Part shown: one piece after another, positions 36,547 to 44,728 of the stretch | Numbering within the stretch: the first letter of the stretch is position 1 | How the letters are laid out: each line of letters starts with the position of its first letter | Assembly: GCA_016200085.1 (NCBI GenBank) | Contig: JACQFL010000032.1 | Coordinates: forward strand, 1-64,000 | Source: Candidatus Rokuibacteriota bacterium | Lineage (GTDB): Bacteria; Methylomirabilota; Methylomirabilia; Rokubacteriales; CSP1-6 | DNA: 64,000 bases | Direction of reading: 5' to 3' | Program-made: the position numbers and the translations under genes | Notes under the pieces: generated by a model | Told to the model about the DNA's origin: nothing | What the model saw: only the letters and a program-made list of their open reading frames with translations | Databases searched by the model: none

Positions 36547-36851
36547 AGCCGGTCACCGTGGCCCGCCGGGACGACGTCCAGGCGGGCCGGCCCCGGCTCG
36601 TGACCGTCGAGGACACCCGCCTCGTGATCACGCGCGTGGGCGACACCGTGTACGCGTGCGCGGACGCGTGCGCTCACAAGGGCGGCCCGCTCAGCGAGGG
36701 CAAGCAGAGCGGCACCCGCCTGGCCTGCCCGTGGCACGGCTGGATGTACGACGTGAGGACCGGACAGTGCACCTTTCCGGGCCGCGGCGCCGCCGTCGCG
36801 GCCTACCCGGTCCGCATCGAGGCCGGCGGGATCGTGCCCGAGCTCCCGTGA
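36543..36851 (+). CDS. Rieske [2Fe-2S] ferredoxin
   Basis: A 102-residue soluble Rieske protein with both cluster-binding boxes: CAHKGGPL (Cys and His) and CPWHGWMYD (Cys and His), separated by about 17 residues as in bacterial Rieske ferredoxins. It lacks a membrane anchor, so it serves as an electron carrier or a small NirD-like subunit. GTG at 36543 overlaps the diiron-protein stop. Tight coupling suggests it reduces that protein. No reductase gene follows directly. Confidence 0.88.
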   Translation: MKPVTVARRDDVQAGRPRLVTVEDTRLVITRVGDTVYACADACAHKGGPLSEGKQSGTRLACPWHGWMYDVRTGQCTFPGRGAAVAAYPVRIEAGGIVPELP

Positions 36852-36873
36852 CCTCCCACGCATCGAGGTTCCC

Positions 36874-37299
36874 ATGGCGCTGACCCTGGACACGGCCGTC
36901 AAGTGCATCGAGCGGGGCGTGGGCAAGGCCCGCGCGCTCGGCTTCAAGGTGGCGATCGCGGTGGTGGACGAGGGCGGGCACCTGGTGGCCTGCCATCGCA
37001 TGGACGGGGCGATCTGGGTGGCGCCGGAGATCGCGCGCGGCAAGGCGAACGCCGCCGCGGCGTTCCAGGCGACGACACTGGACCTCGAGGACCGGTTCGC
37101 CCCCCAGCGCTCGCTCTTCGCGTCCAACGTCGCCAGCCTGCCCGACTACCAGTTCGTGTTCGGCAAGGGCGCCGTGCCGCTCGTGGAGAACGGCGTCATC
37201 GTCGGCGCGGTCGGGGTGAGCGGCGCCGTGCCGGCCGACAACGACCACGCCATCGCCGACGAGGCCGCGGGGCGCCCGGTCATCCCCCGGAGCCACTGA
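36874..37299 (+). CDS. GlcG/HbpS family heme-binding-like protein
   Basis: A 141-residue protein of the GlcG/DUF336 family: IAVVDEGGHLVACHRMDGA, ARGKANAAAAFQATT, and VPLVENGVIVGAVGVSGAVPADNDHAIADEAA, all typical. Characterised members bind heme or corrinoids, or act as small chaperones beside oxidoreductases. ATG at 36874 follows a weak gag site. It is in line with the Rieske gene (22 bases apart). The fold octamerises in known structures. Function here is unknown. Confidence 0.82.
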   Translation: MALTLDTAVKCIERGVGKARALGFKVAIAVVDEGGHLVACHRMDGAIWVAPEIARGKANAAAAFQATTLDLEDRFAPQRSLFASNVASLPDYQFVFGKGAVPLVENGVIVGAVGVSGAVPADNDHAIADEAAGRPVIPRSH

Positions 37300-37353
37300 C
37301 GCGCGTCACGTCGCCCGCCGTCGTCCCGGCGCTTTCTGGTAGGATCGGGCCGC

Positions 37354-37512
37354 ATGAAGTTCGAGGTCGAGGTCTACCAGAACGAGGGCGGCCAGTGGAT
37401 CGCCACCGCCGTGGAGCACGACGTCACCGCGAAGGGCATGACCGAGAAGGAGGCCCTCGCCCGGGTGGTGGAAGCGCTCGCCGCGCACTTCAAGACGTCC
37501 GCCAAGCGCTGA
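37354..37512 (+). CDS. Small HicB-like/antitoxin-fold protein, no partner
   Basis: A 52-residue protein with a beta-beta-beta-alpha pattern (KFEVEVYQNEGGQWIATAVEHDV, then MTEKEALARVVEALAAHFKT). It resembles the partial RNase-H-like fold of HicB antitoxins, where an edge strand is followed by the helix of xTxEEAl. No HicA-like toxin is adjacent. ATG at 37354 has aggatcgg upstream as a weak ribosome site, and its stop is 10 bases from the ligase start. Coding pattern (G/C at third positions) supports a real gene. Confidence 0.65.
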   Translation: MKFEVEVYQNEGGQWIATAVEHDVTAKGMTEKEALARVVEALAAHFKTSAKR

Positions 37513-37522
37513 GGCTCGGGCG

Positions 37523-39163
37523 GTGAACCCCTTCACGGACGCGACCGCCCCGTCCATGCTCGACGCCGTGGCCGCCCGCCACGGGGCGCGCGAGGCCATG
37601 GTCTTCGGCGACGAGCGGGTGACCTTCGCGGGGTTCGCGGCGCGCAGCCGGCGGCTGGCCGGCGGGCTGGCCGCCCTCGGCATCGGCCGCGGCGACAAGG
37701 TCGCCATCTGGCTGCCCAACCGGCCGGCGTGGTACGTGGCGCAGTACGCGTGCGCGCGCCTCGGCGCCGTGGTGGTCGCCCTCAACCCGCGCTACCGCTC
37801 GCACGAGCTGTCCTACATCCTCGCCCAGTCCGACGCCGCCGCGCTCATTCTCGCCGATCACCTCGGCGGCGTCGACTACTTCGAGACGCTCCACCAGGTG
37901 GTGCCCGAGGTGGCGGCCGCGGTGCCCGGCGAGGTCGAGAGCGCGCGCTGCCCGCGCCTGCGCCACGTGATCGTCGACGCCGAGGACCCCTACCCCGGCT
38001 GCCACCGCCTCGCCGACCTGCTGGACGCGCCGCCGCTCGTTCACGCCGCCGTCGGCCCCGACGACCTCTTCACGCTGCTCTACACGTCGGGCACGACGTC
38101 GTTCCCCAAGGGCGCCATGATGTCCCACCGCAACTGCGTGCCGCACGGCTGGAACTGCGGCGAGATCTTGAAGATGACGCCCCAGGACCGCGTGCTCCAC
38201 GCGCTCCCCGCGGCGGGGACGTGGGGCGGGCTCAACATTCCGCTGACCACGTGGAGCCACGGCGCCTGCCTGGTGCTCATGGACGTCTTCGACCCGGCAC
38301 GCGCGCTGTCGCTCGTCGAGCGCGAGCGCTGCACGGTGTGGAACGCCGTCGACTCGATGGCGGTGCCCGTGCTCGACCATCCCGCGCTCGACCGCTTCGA
38401 CCGCTCCTCGCTCCGTACGGGCGCCATCGCGGCGACGGGAGGCGGCCGTCACGGGCTCTTCGAGGAGTTCGTCGAGCGCATCGGCGTGCCGCTCGCCTAC
38501 CAGCCCTACGGCATGACCGAGGTCAACGCCCTCTCCCTGCTGCACGAGCTGGACGAGCCACTCGAGCTCCGCAGGCTGTCGGGCGTCAAGACCGCACCCG
38601 GCATCGAGGCACGCGTCGCGCACCCGGAGACCGGCGCGCCCTGCCAGGCGGGTGAGGAGGGCGAGCTGCAGTTTCGCGGCCGGCTCGTCACGCGCGGCTA
38701 CTACGGCAAGCCCGAGGAGACGGCGAAGGCGTTCACCGAGGACGGCTGGTTCAGCTCGGGCGACCTCGGCGTGCGGGACGAGCGCGGCTACACCTTCTTC
38801 AAGGGCCGGCTGCGCGAGGTGCTTCGCATCAGCCACTTCATGGTCTCGCCGGGCGAGATCGAGGCCTTCCTGATGTCGCATCCCGACGTGCAGCAGGCGT
38901 TCGTGGTCGGCGTGCCCGACGCACGCACCAACGAGGCCGCCGTCGCGTACGTGATCCCGAAGACGGGCGCGCTCCTCGCCGAGGACGTGCTCCAGGGCTG
39001 GTGCCGCGGCAAGATCGCGTCCTACAAGATCCCGCGGGCCATCCGCTTCGTGAAGGACGTGCCGCGCACGCCCGGCCCCCACGGCGACAAGGTCCAGCGC
39101 GGCAGGCTCCGCGAGCAGGCGATCGCTGACCTCGGCCTCGGCGCGCCGGAGACGACACCATGA
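37523..39163 (+). CDS. AMP-dependent acyl-CoA synthetase/ligase
   Basis: A 546-residue adenylate-forming enzyme that activates a carboxylic acid to its CoA thioester via acyl-AMP. Motifs in order: A3 LYTSGTTSFPKGAMMSH, A5 YQPYGMTE, A7 GWFSSGDLG, and A8 FKGRLREVLRISHFMVSPGEIE, where the hinge is kept. In A10 the catalytic lysine lies in IASYKIPRAIRF. GTG at 37523 is chosen because it gives the normal N-terminus (MLDAVAARHGAREAMVFGDERVTF). The start is ten bases after the small gene, and the stop overlaps the nitronate monooxygenase ATG by four. A medium-chain or aromatic acid substrate is likely. Confidence 0.9.
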   Translation: MNPFTDATAPSMLDAVAARHGAREAMVFGDERVTFAGFAARSRRLAGGLAALGIGRGDKVAIWLPNRPAWYVAQYACARLGAVVVALNPRYRSHELSYILAQSDAAALILADHLGGVDYFETLHQVVPEVAAAVPGEVESARCPRLRHVIVDAEDPYPGCHRLADLLDAPPLVHAAVGPDDLFTLLYTSGTTSFPKGAMMSHRNCVPHGWNCGEILKMTPQDRVLHALPAAGTWGGLNIPLTTWSHGACLVLMDVFDPARALSLVERERCTVWNAVDSMAVPVLDHPALDRFDRSSLRTGAIAATGGGRHGLFEEFVERIGVPLAYQPYGMTEVNALSLLHELDEPLELRRLSGVKTAPGIEARVAHPETGAPCQAGEEGELQFRGRLVTRGYYGKPEETAKAFTEDGWFSSGDLGVRDERGYTFFKGRLREVLRISHFMVSPGEIEAFLMSHPDVQQAFVVGVPDARTNEAAVAYVIPKTGALLAEDVLQGWCRGKIASYKIPRAIRFVKDVPRTPGPHGDKVQRGRLREQAIADLGLGAPETTP

Positions 39164-40282
39164 GCGTGCCCTTCCGGACGAGGCTCTGCGACGTGCTCGG
39201 GATCGAGGTCCCGATCATGCAGTCGGGGATGGGCGGCGTGGCGGGCCCGGAGCTGGTCGCCGAAGTCTCGCGCGCCGGCGCCCTCGGGGTCCTCGCCGCG
39301 CTCAACATGCCGCCGGACGAGACACGGCGCCGCATCCACCGCATCCGCGAGCTCACCGATCGTCCCTTCGGGGTCAACCTCTGGCTCCACTCGGAGCTGC
39401 GGCCGCCGGTCGATCCCGCCACGCTGCCGTCCGCCACCGTCGCGGCCGTGCAGGGCGCCCTGAACGAGTTCCGCGCGCGGCTCGGCGTGGGGCCGAAGAC
39501 CGGGCCGCCTGCGCAGGCCCCCAACGTGATCGACGCCGCCATCGACGTGATCGTGGACGAGCGGGTGCCGGTGTTCGCCGCCGGGATCGGCAATCCTACT
39601 GCGGAGATGGTCCGGCGGTGTCACGCGCGCGGGATCAAGGTCGTGTCGATGGTGGCGACGGTCGACGACGCGCGCGCGGTGGCCGCGACGGGCGTCGACG
39701 TCATCGTCGCCCAGGGCGGCGAGGCCGGGGGCCACCGGTCGGTCGGCAGAAAGCCGGCCACGCCGGAGACGGTGAGCATAGGCACGATGGCCCTGGTCCC
39801 GCAGGTGGTCGACGCCGTGCGCGTACCCGTCGTCGCCGCCGGCGGCCTCGCCGACGGCCGCGGGCTGGTGGCCGCCCTCGCGCTCGGCGCGACGGGCATC
39901 CTCATGGGCACGCGCTTCGTCGCCACCCGCGAGTCCGCGGCGCCGGAGTTCTGGAAGAAGGCCCTGCTGGAGCGCGGGTCGGAGACCACGACGCTGACGG
40001 ACTCGTTCACCGGCCAGTGGGGCCGGGCGCTGCGCAACGCCTTCCACCGAGTACCGCGCCTCCGGCGCCCCCACCCTGCCGAGCCTGCTGCAGACGGTCC
40101 TCGCCCGCGACGTCTACGAGGCCGCCGCCGCGCGCCAGGATCCCGAGTACTTCCCGATGTGGGCCGGGCAAGGCGTCGGGCTGATCCACGACCTGCCCGG
40201 CGCGGCCGAGGTGGTCGAGGCGATCATGCGCGAAGCGCGCGCCGTGCTGGCGGGCCTGTCCGCCGCCGTGCGCCTCGCGTGA
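39160..40282 (+). pseudogene. Nitronate monooxygenase-like gene with a single-base frameshift
   Basis: The first 295 codons encode an NPD/nitronate-monooxygenase barrel: VPIMQSGMGGVAGPELVAEVSRAGALGVL, VIVAQGGEAGGHR, and VPVVAAGGLADGRGLVAALALGATGILMGTRF. At 40045, after ALRNAF, one extra C shifts the frame. The expected C-terminus (EYRASGAPTLPSLL ... YFPMWAGQGVGLIHDLPGA) continues in the next frame from 40046 to TGA at 40282. Without the shift the protein would have a 100-residue arginine-rich tail from the wrong frame. Either this is a fresh mutation or a base error in ccttccacc. The stop then falls 79 bases before the next gene. Confidence 0.8.
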
Positions 40283-40328
40283 CGATCGTGCGCTCCCGAG
40301 CCAGAGGTCTGTCGGCCCCGGGATTCGA

Positions 40329-40348
40329 GCGCCCGCCGTTGCGGGCGC
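40329..40348 (+). terminator. 8-bp hairpin between genes
   Basis: Sequence gcgcccgc-cgtt-gcgggcgc forms a perfect 8-bp stem with a four-base loop, ending 13 bases before the GTG of the luciferase-like gene. No run of T follows, so it is not a typical intrinsic terminator. It could act as an RNA-stability or attenuating structure between the monooxygenase and the next cistron. Confidence 0.4.
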
Positions 40349-40361
40349 CAAGGAGAGAGCC

Positions 40362-41378
40362 GTGAAGCTCGACGCCGGCATGCTGACCCACGATCTGAAG
40401 ACCATCGCGTCCCATGCGCGCAAGGTGGAGGCGATGGGCTACGACTGCCTCTGGTCCTCGGAGACCCAGCACGATCCCTACCTGCCGCTCGCCGTCGCCG
40501 CCACCGCGACCACCAGGGTCAGGCTCGGCACCGCGATCGCCGTCGCCTTCCCGCGCAGCCCCATGATCACCGCGCACATCGCGTGGGACCTCCAGAAGGC
40601 CTCCGACGGCCGCCTGCTCCTCGGGCTCGGCTCGCAGGTCAAGGGCCACAACGAGCGGCGCTTCTCGGTGAAGTACGAGGCGCCGGCGAAGAAGATGCGC
40701 GAGATCGTGCTCGCGTTGCGCGCCATCTGGGACTGCTGGCAGAACGGCACCCGGCTGAACTTCAAGGGCGAGTTCTACCGCTTCGACCTCATGACGCCGT
40801 TCTTCGACCCCGGGCCCATCCCGCATCCCCGGATTCCCGTGATGATCTCCGGCGTGAACGAGCGGATGTGCAAGGTGGCCGGCGAGGTCTGCGACGGCCT
40901 GCACGTGCACCCGTTCAACAGCCCGAAGTACCTGCGCGAGATGGTGCATCCCTGGGCGGAGGCCGGCATGCGGAAGGCCGGCCGCGCGCGCGAGACGTTC
41001 ACCTACGTCACCTCGACGTTCGTGGTCGTGGGCGACACCGAGGCGGAGCGCGCGAAGAACGCGCAGTCGGTCAAGCAGCAGATCGCCTTCTATGGCTCGA
41101 CCCGGACGTACGAGCCCGTGCTCGCCGCCCACGGCTGGGAGGGGCTGGTGTCCCAGCTGCATCGCAAGTCGGTGGAGGGCGACTGGACGGGCATGGCGGA
41201 CCTCATCAGCGACGAGATGCTCGACACCTACGCCGTGAGCGGCACCTACGAGACCATCGGCCGGAAGATCAAGGAGCGCTACGAGGGCCTGCTCGACCGC
41301 ACCTCGCTCTACCAGCCCTACCAGCCCGGGCTCGACGACCCGCGGCTGCCGAAGCTCGTGAAGGAATTCAACGGATGA
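40362..41378 (+). CDS. Luciferase-like (LLM class) F420-type oxidoreductase, TIGR03617-like
   Basis: A 338-residue LLM-class barrel: LDAGMLTHDLKTIASHARKVEAMGYDCLWSSETQHDPYLPL, TTRVRLGTAIAVAFPRSPM, KASDGRLLLGLGSQVKGHNERRF, and IPVMISGVNERM. GTG at 40362 lies six bases after AGGAGAGAG. It differs from the two other luciferase-like proteins in this window by having a C-terminal insertion (SVEGDWTGMADLIS) and belongs to the mycobacterial F420-type lineage. Its last bases overlap the quinone-oxidoreductase start by four. F420 or FMN dependence cannot be decided. Confidence 0.85.
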   Translation: MKLDAGMLTHDLKTIASHARKVEAMGYDCLWSSETQHDPYLPLAVAATATTRVRLGTAIAVAFPRSPMITAHIAWDLQKASDGRLLLGLGSQVKGHNERRFSVKYEAPAKKMREIVLALRAIWDCWQNGTRLNFKGEFYRFDLMTPFFDPGPIPHPRIPVMISGVNERMCKVAGEVCDGLHVHPFNSPKYLREMVHPWAEAGMRKAGRARETFTYVTSTFVVVGDTEAERAKNAQSVKQQIAFYGSTRTYEPVLAAHGWEGLVSQLHRKSVEGDWTGMADLISDEMLDTYAVSGTYETIGRKIKERYEGLLDRTSLYQPYQPGLDDPRLPKLVKEFNG

Positions 41379-42406
41379 AGGCGCTCGCGTTCAACGAGTT
41401 CGGCGGCCCCGACAGGCTCAAGCTCCAGGACGTCCCCGATCCCCGGCCCGCCGCGGGCGAGGTGCTCGTCCGCGTGCGCGCGTGCGCGCTCAATCACCTC
41501 GACCTCTTCGTGCGCGAGGGCATTCCCGCGCTCAAGACCCCGCTGCCGTTCTGGACGGGCTGCGACATCGCGGGCGACGTGGCCGAGCTCGGCGCCGGTG
41601 CGCCGGGCGTCAAGGTGGGCGAGCGCGTGGCCATCAACCCGAACCTCACCTGCGGCGCCTGCGAGTTCTGCATCCAGGGCGAGGACAGCCTCTGCGTGCG
41701 CTACGGCATCCTCGGCGAGCACAGGCCCGGCGGCATGGCGGAGCTGGTGACCGTGCGCGCGGACCACGTGCTGCCCCTGCCCGCCCACGTCACCTACGAG
41801 GACGCCGCCTCGTTCGTGCTCACCAACATGACGGCGTGGCGCATGGTGGTCACCCAGGGGCAGTGCCGCGCCGGTCAGGACGTGCTGATCATCGGCGTGG
41901 GCGGGGGCGTGTCGTCGACCGCCGTGCAGATCGCCAAGCTCTGCGGGGCACGCGTGATCGTGACCTCCTCCAGCGACGAGAAGCTGGAGCGCGCCCGGGC
42001 GCTCGGCGCGGACGTCGGCCTCAACTACGCCAGGGACAAGGACTGGGCCCGGGCCGTCTTCGAGGCGACCGGGCGCCGCGGCGTCGACCTGGTCATCGAG
42101 AACGTCGGCGCGGCGACGTGGAAGGCGTCGATCCAGGCGCTCAAGAAGGGCGGGCGCCTCGTCACCTGCGGCGCGACGTCGGGACCGATCGGCGAGACGG
42201 ACATCCGCCTCGTGTTCTGGAAGCAGATCGCGATCGTCGGGTCGACCATGGGCAATCGCAAGGAGTTCAACGACGTCATGCGGCTCTTCTTCGCGGGCCG
42301 GCTGCGGGCGATCGTGGACGAGGTGGTGCCGCTGGCCGAGGGCGCGGCGGCCCAGCAACGGCTGGCCGAGGGCAAGCAGTTCGGCAAGATCGTCCTCACG
42401 GTGTAG
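41375..42406 (+). CDS. Zinc-type alcohol dehydrogenase / quinone oxidoreductase family (MDR)
   Basis: A 343-residue medium-chain dehydrogenase/reductase. The structural zinc cysteines are present (CGACEFC, then C seven residues later in GEDSLC), as are LNHLDLFVREG and GCDIAGDVAELG. The NAD(P)-binding glycine motif reads IIGVGGGVSSTAVQIAKL. The tail HQRLAEGKQFGKIVL-like region (AQQRLAEGKQFGKIVLTV) is typical of crotonyl-CoA-reductase-like and quinone-reductase branches. ATG at 41375 overlaps the upstream TGA. It probably reduces an enoyl or carbonyl product of the acyl-CoA ligase pathway. Confidence 0.88.
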   Translation: MKALAFNEFGGPDRLKLQDVPDPRPAAGEVLVRVRACALNHLDLFVREGIPALKTPLPFWTGCDIAGDVAELGAGAPGVKVGERVAINPNLTCGACEFCIQGEDSLCVRYGILGEHRPGGMAELVTVRADHVLPLPAHVTYEDAASFVLTNMTAWRMVVTQGQCRAGQDVLIIGVGGGVSSTAVQIAKLCGARVIVTSSSDEKLERARALGADVGLNYARDKDWARAVFEATGRRGVDLVIENVGAATWKASIQALKKGGRLVTCGATSGPIGETDIRLVFWKQIAIVGSTMGNRKEFNDVMRLFFAGRLRAIVDEVVPLAEGAAAQQRLAEGKQFGKIVLTV

Positions 42407-42451
42407 CGCACGAGCGGCTGGCGTCTCGTCCGCGCGCTCGCCCGTCTGCTC

Positions 42452-43738
42452 GTGGCGGTCTTCTACCGCCGGGTCGACGTCGTGGGCGTCGAGCGCGTGC
42501 CGCGCGAGGGCCCGCTGGTGGTCGCGGCCAACCACCAGAACGCGCTCGTCGACCCGATGCTCGTCATGGCGGCGCTGCCCCGCCGCCTCGTGCCCATCGC
42601 CAAGACGCCGCTGTTCCGTCATCCGCTGATCGGCCCCTTTCTCCGGCTCGCCGGCGCGGTGCCCGTGCAGCGGCCGCAGGACCTTGCCGGAGCCGCCCCC
42701 GACAACGCCGCCATGTTCGCCGAGGCCGCGCGGACGTTGGCCGCCGGCGGCGCCATCCTCATCTTCCCGGAGGGCACGAGTCAGCCCGAGCCGGCGCTGA
42801 TGCCGCTGCGCACGGGCGCCGCGCGCATGCTCGTCGCCGCGTGGAGCGCCCACGGCGCCCGCGTGAGCCTCCTGCCCGTCGGCCTCGTGCTCGAAGCGCC
42901 CGGGAGCTTTCGCGAGGGCCGCGCCACCGTGGTCGTGGGCGACCCCGTGCGCGTGGCCGACCTTCTCGCGCCCGGCACGTCCCCCGAGGCGGCCGTCCGG
43001 GAGATCACCGAGCGCCTGGCCACGGCGCTCCGTCGCCTCATGGTCGAGGCCGGCGACCGCGAGACGCTACGCCTGCTGCACCTCGTCGACGAGATCTGGC
43101 GCCTCGAGTCGACGGACGCCGAGCCCGGCGCGGCCGGGCGGCTGGCCCGCCTGCACCGCGCGGTCCGCGCTCACGAGCGCCTGCGTGCGGTGGCGCCCGA
43201 CCGGATCGAGCGCCTGCGCGCCGACCTCGAGCGGTACGCCGCAGACCTGGACGCCCTGAGGCTGAGCGGCCGCGCGCTCGCGCGCGCGTACCCGTTCCGC
43301 GCGGTCCTGCGCTTCGCGCTGCGCGAGGCGCTGTCCCTGCTCGCCGGCCTGCCGGGGCTGGCGGTCGGGCTCGTCATCCACGGCGCGCCGTATCAGCTCA
43401 CCGCGCTCGCCGCCCGGGCCCTCGGGCCGGCGCCCGACGAAGAGGCGACGTACAAGATCGCGGCGGGCCTCGCCCTCTATCCGCTGTGCTGGGCGCTCGA
43501 GGCGTGGATGGCCAGGCGTCTCGGCGGGCTGGCCGACCTCGTCATCTTCCTGCTCGCGTTGCCGCCCGCGGCGCTCTTCGCGCTGAGCTGGCGGGCACGC
43601 CTGGCCCGCGTGGCGCGGCAGACTCGCGCGTATCTCACGTTCCTCCGCCGACGCGACCTCCACCTCGACCTGCTCGAGCGCCGGCGTGCCCTGCGCAACG
43701 AGCTGGAGGCGCTGGACGCCCTCGCCTCGTCGCCCTAG
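42452..43738 (+). CDS. 1-acyl-glycerol-3-phosphate acyltransferase-like protein (PlsC family) with membrane C-domain
   Basis: The acyltransferase block has NHQNALVD (NHx4D catalytic motif), FPEGTSQPEP (motif III) and LPVGLVLEAPG. After residue 190 comes a helical linker and then a membrane region with three or four hydrophobic helices (SLLAGLPGLAVGLVI, IAAGLALYPLCWAL, LADLVIFLLALPPAALFALSW), which makes it longer than plain PlsC. GTG at 42452 is the first usual start. However, the upstream in-frame codons from 42410 read TSGWRLVRALARLLVAVFY, a typical amphipathic N-terminus, so translation may begin at a non-standard codon there. Confidence 0.8.
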   Translation: MAVFYRRVDVVGVERVPREGPLVVAANHQNALVDPMLVMAALPRRLVPIAKTPLFRHPLIGPFLRLAGAVPVQRPQDLAGAAPDNAAMFAEAARTLAAGGAILIFPEGTSQPEPALMPLRTGAARMLVAAWSAHGARVSLLPVGLVLEAPGSFREGRATVVVGDPVRVADLLAPGTSPEAAVREITERLATALRRLMVEAGDRETLRLLHLVDEIWRLESTDAEPGAAGRLARLHRAVRAHERLRAVAPDRIERLRADLERYAADLDALRLSGRALARAYPFRAVLRFALREALSLLAGLPGLAVGLVIHGAPYQLTALAARALGPAPDEEATYKIAAGLALYPLCWALEAWMARRLGGLADLVIFLLALPPAALFALSWRARLARVARQTRAYLTFLRRRDLHLDLLERRRALRNELEALDALASSP

Positions 43739-43773
43739 GCGACGATGCGGGTCTCGACGGTCAGCACGTCCGG

Positions 43774-44247
43774 ATGCTCGTTGCGCGCCCCGGGACCGTC
43801 GTCACGGAGCGGTCGCCCTTCCACACCGACACCCACGTCATGAACGCGCTCGTCTTCCAGCACTTCGCGAGCGCCCTCGTCACCGGCGCACAGATGAACG
43901 ACGACGGTACCGCGCGCATGGACTTCGACCTCCCGGCCGTGGACAACGACCGGCTCCGCGCGCTGGAGGCGCCGATCAACGACGTGATCCGGCGGGACCT
44001 GCCCCTGCGCTTCAGCTACGTGTCCGAGCAGGATGCGGCCGGCGAGCCCGGCGTGATCCGCTGCCGCTCCGTCGCGCCACCGCCGGCCCCCGACGGCACG
44101 GTCCGGATCGTCGAGATCGTCGGCCTCGACCGTCAGACCTGCGGCGGCACCCACCTGCCCTCCACGGGATACGCCCGCCCGATCCGCATCCTGAAGATCG
44201 ACAACAAGGGGCGGCACAACCGCCGGGTGCGCATCGGCCTGGCCTGA
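43774..44247 (+). CDS. AlaX-like alanyl-tRNA editing hydrolase
   Basis: A 157-residue protein matching the editing domain of alanyl-tRNA synthetase. The zinc motifs are HTDTH (HxxxH, ~residue 17) and CGGTH (CxxxH, ~residue 127). Between them lies ARMDFDLPAVDNDRLRALEAPINDVIRRDLPLRFSYV, and the tail is KIDNKGRHNRRVRIGL. Stand-alone AlaX proteins deacylate Ser- or Gly-tRNA(Ala). The N-terminal beta-barrel present in longer AlaX forms is missing, so this is the short class. ATG at 43774 lacks a clear ribosome site. Confidence 0.85.
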   Translation: MLVARPGTVVTERSPFHTDTHVMNALVFQHFASALVTGAQMNDDGTARMDFDLPAVDNDRLRALEAPINDVIRRDLPLRFSYVSEQDAAGEPGVIRCRSVAPPPAPDGTVRIVEIVGLDRQTCGGTHLPSTGYARPIRILKIDNKGRHNRRVRIGLA

Positions 44248-44291
44248 CCTCGCGCGCGCGCACGTACGCCCCGACGGGAGGGCCGGGGTGG

Positions 44292-44706
44292 GGCTTCTGC
44301 GATCCGACTGACTGTGTTGATCGACGCCGGGGGCCGCGCGCCGCGTTGTGCGCGCGAAGACTTCGACCCCTACCCAACGGGTCGGCGATGTCAGGTCCAG
44401 GGACCGCGGCTCGGCGGGTTGTTCAAGAACGTCAAACTCGCCGGGGCCGGGGCCACGAGGTAGCGGTGCGGCCTCCGCGCGCCCTGGCTCCAGCCACAGT
44501 CACCGCGCGCCCGGCGGCGGGAGGCCGGGGCTCTCTCAGCGATCCGCTGGGTGCAGGTTGACGTGGTCGCGCGCCAGGCAGCGCGGGGGCGGGGGCGGCT
44601 TCAGCGATCCGTTGGGTACGGCCAGTCTCGCCGCGCCCACGGCGCGGCGCGCGGACGCGGCCTCAAAGAACACAGTCAGTCGGATCGCTGAAGCCGCCCC
44701 CGCCCC
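44292..44706. repeat. Mosaic of palindromic intergenic repeats between convergent genes
   Basis: The 480-base gap between genes ending at 44247 (+) and 44729 (-) is non-coding and repetitive. A perfect 26-base inverted repeat (44586-44611 against 44681-44706) brackets 69 bases. The block 44294-44318 is the inverted copy of 44669-44693 (24 of 25 bases). The word tcagcgatccg followed by c/t-tgggt recurs at 44536 and 44601. The word ccgttgggtacg at 44609 is shared with the element at 5634. No T-run follows the stems. This is a REP-like or bidirectional-terminator-like family. Confidence 0.8.
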
Positions 44707-44728
44707 TGCGCCGCCGTGACGCTCGCCG

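Noticed and set aside
40329-40348. Rho-independent terminator
   Set aside because: The stem is good but no T-run follows, and the same-strand gene begins 13 bases later. It is listed only as a hairpin of uncertain role.
41482-43773. Long plus-strand frame running into the AlaX gene
   Set aside because: It overlaps the quinone oxidoreductase and PlsC genes in another frame and has shadow composition. Only the part after about 43774 matches AlaX.
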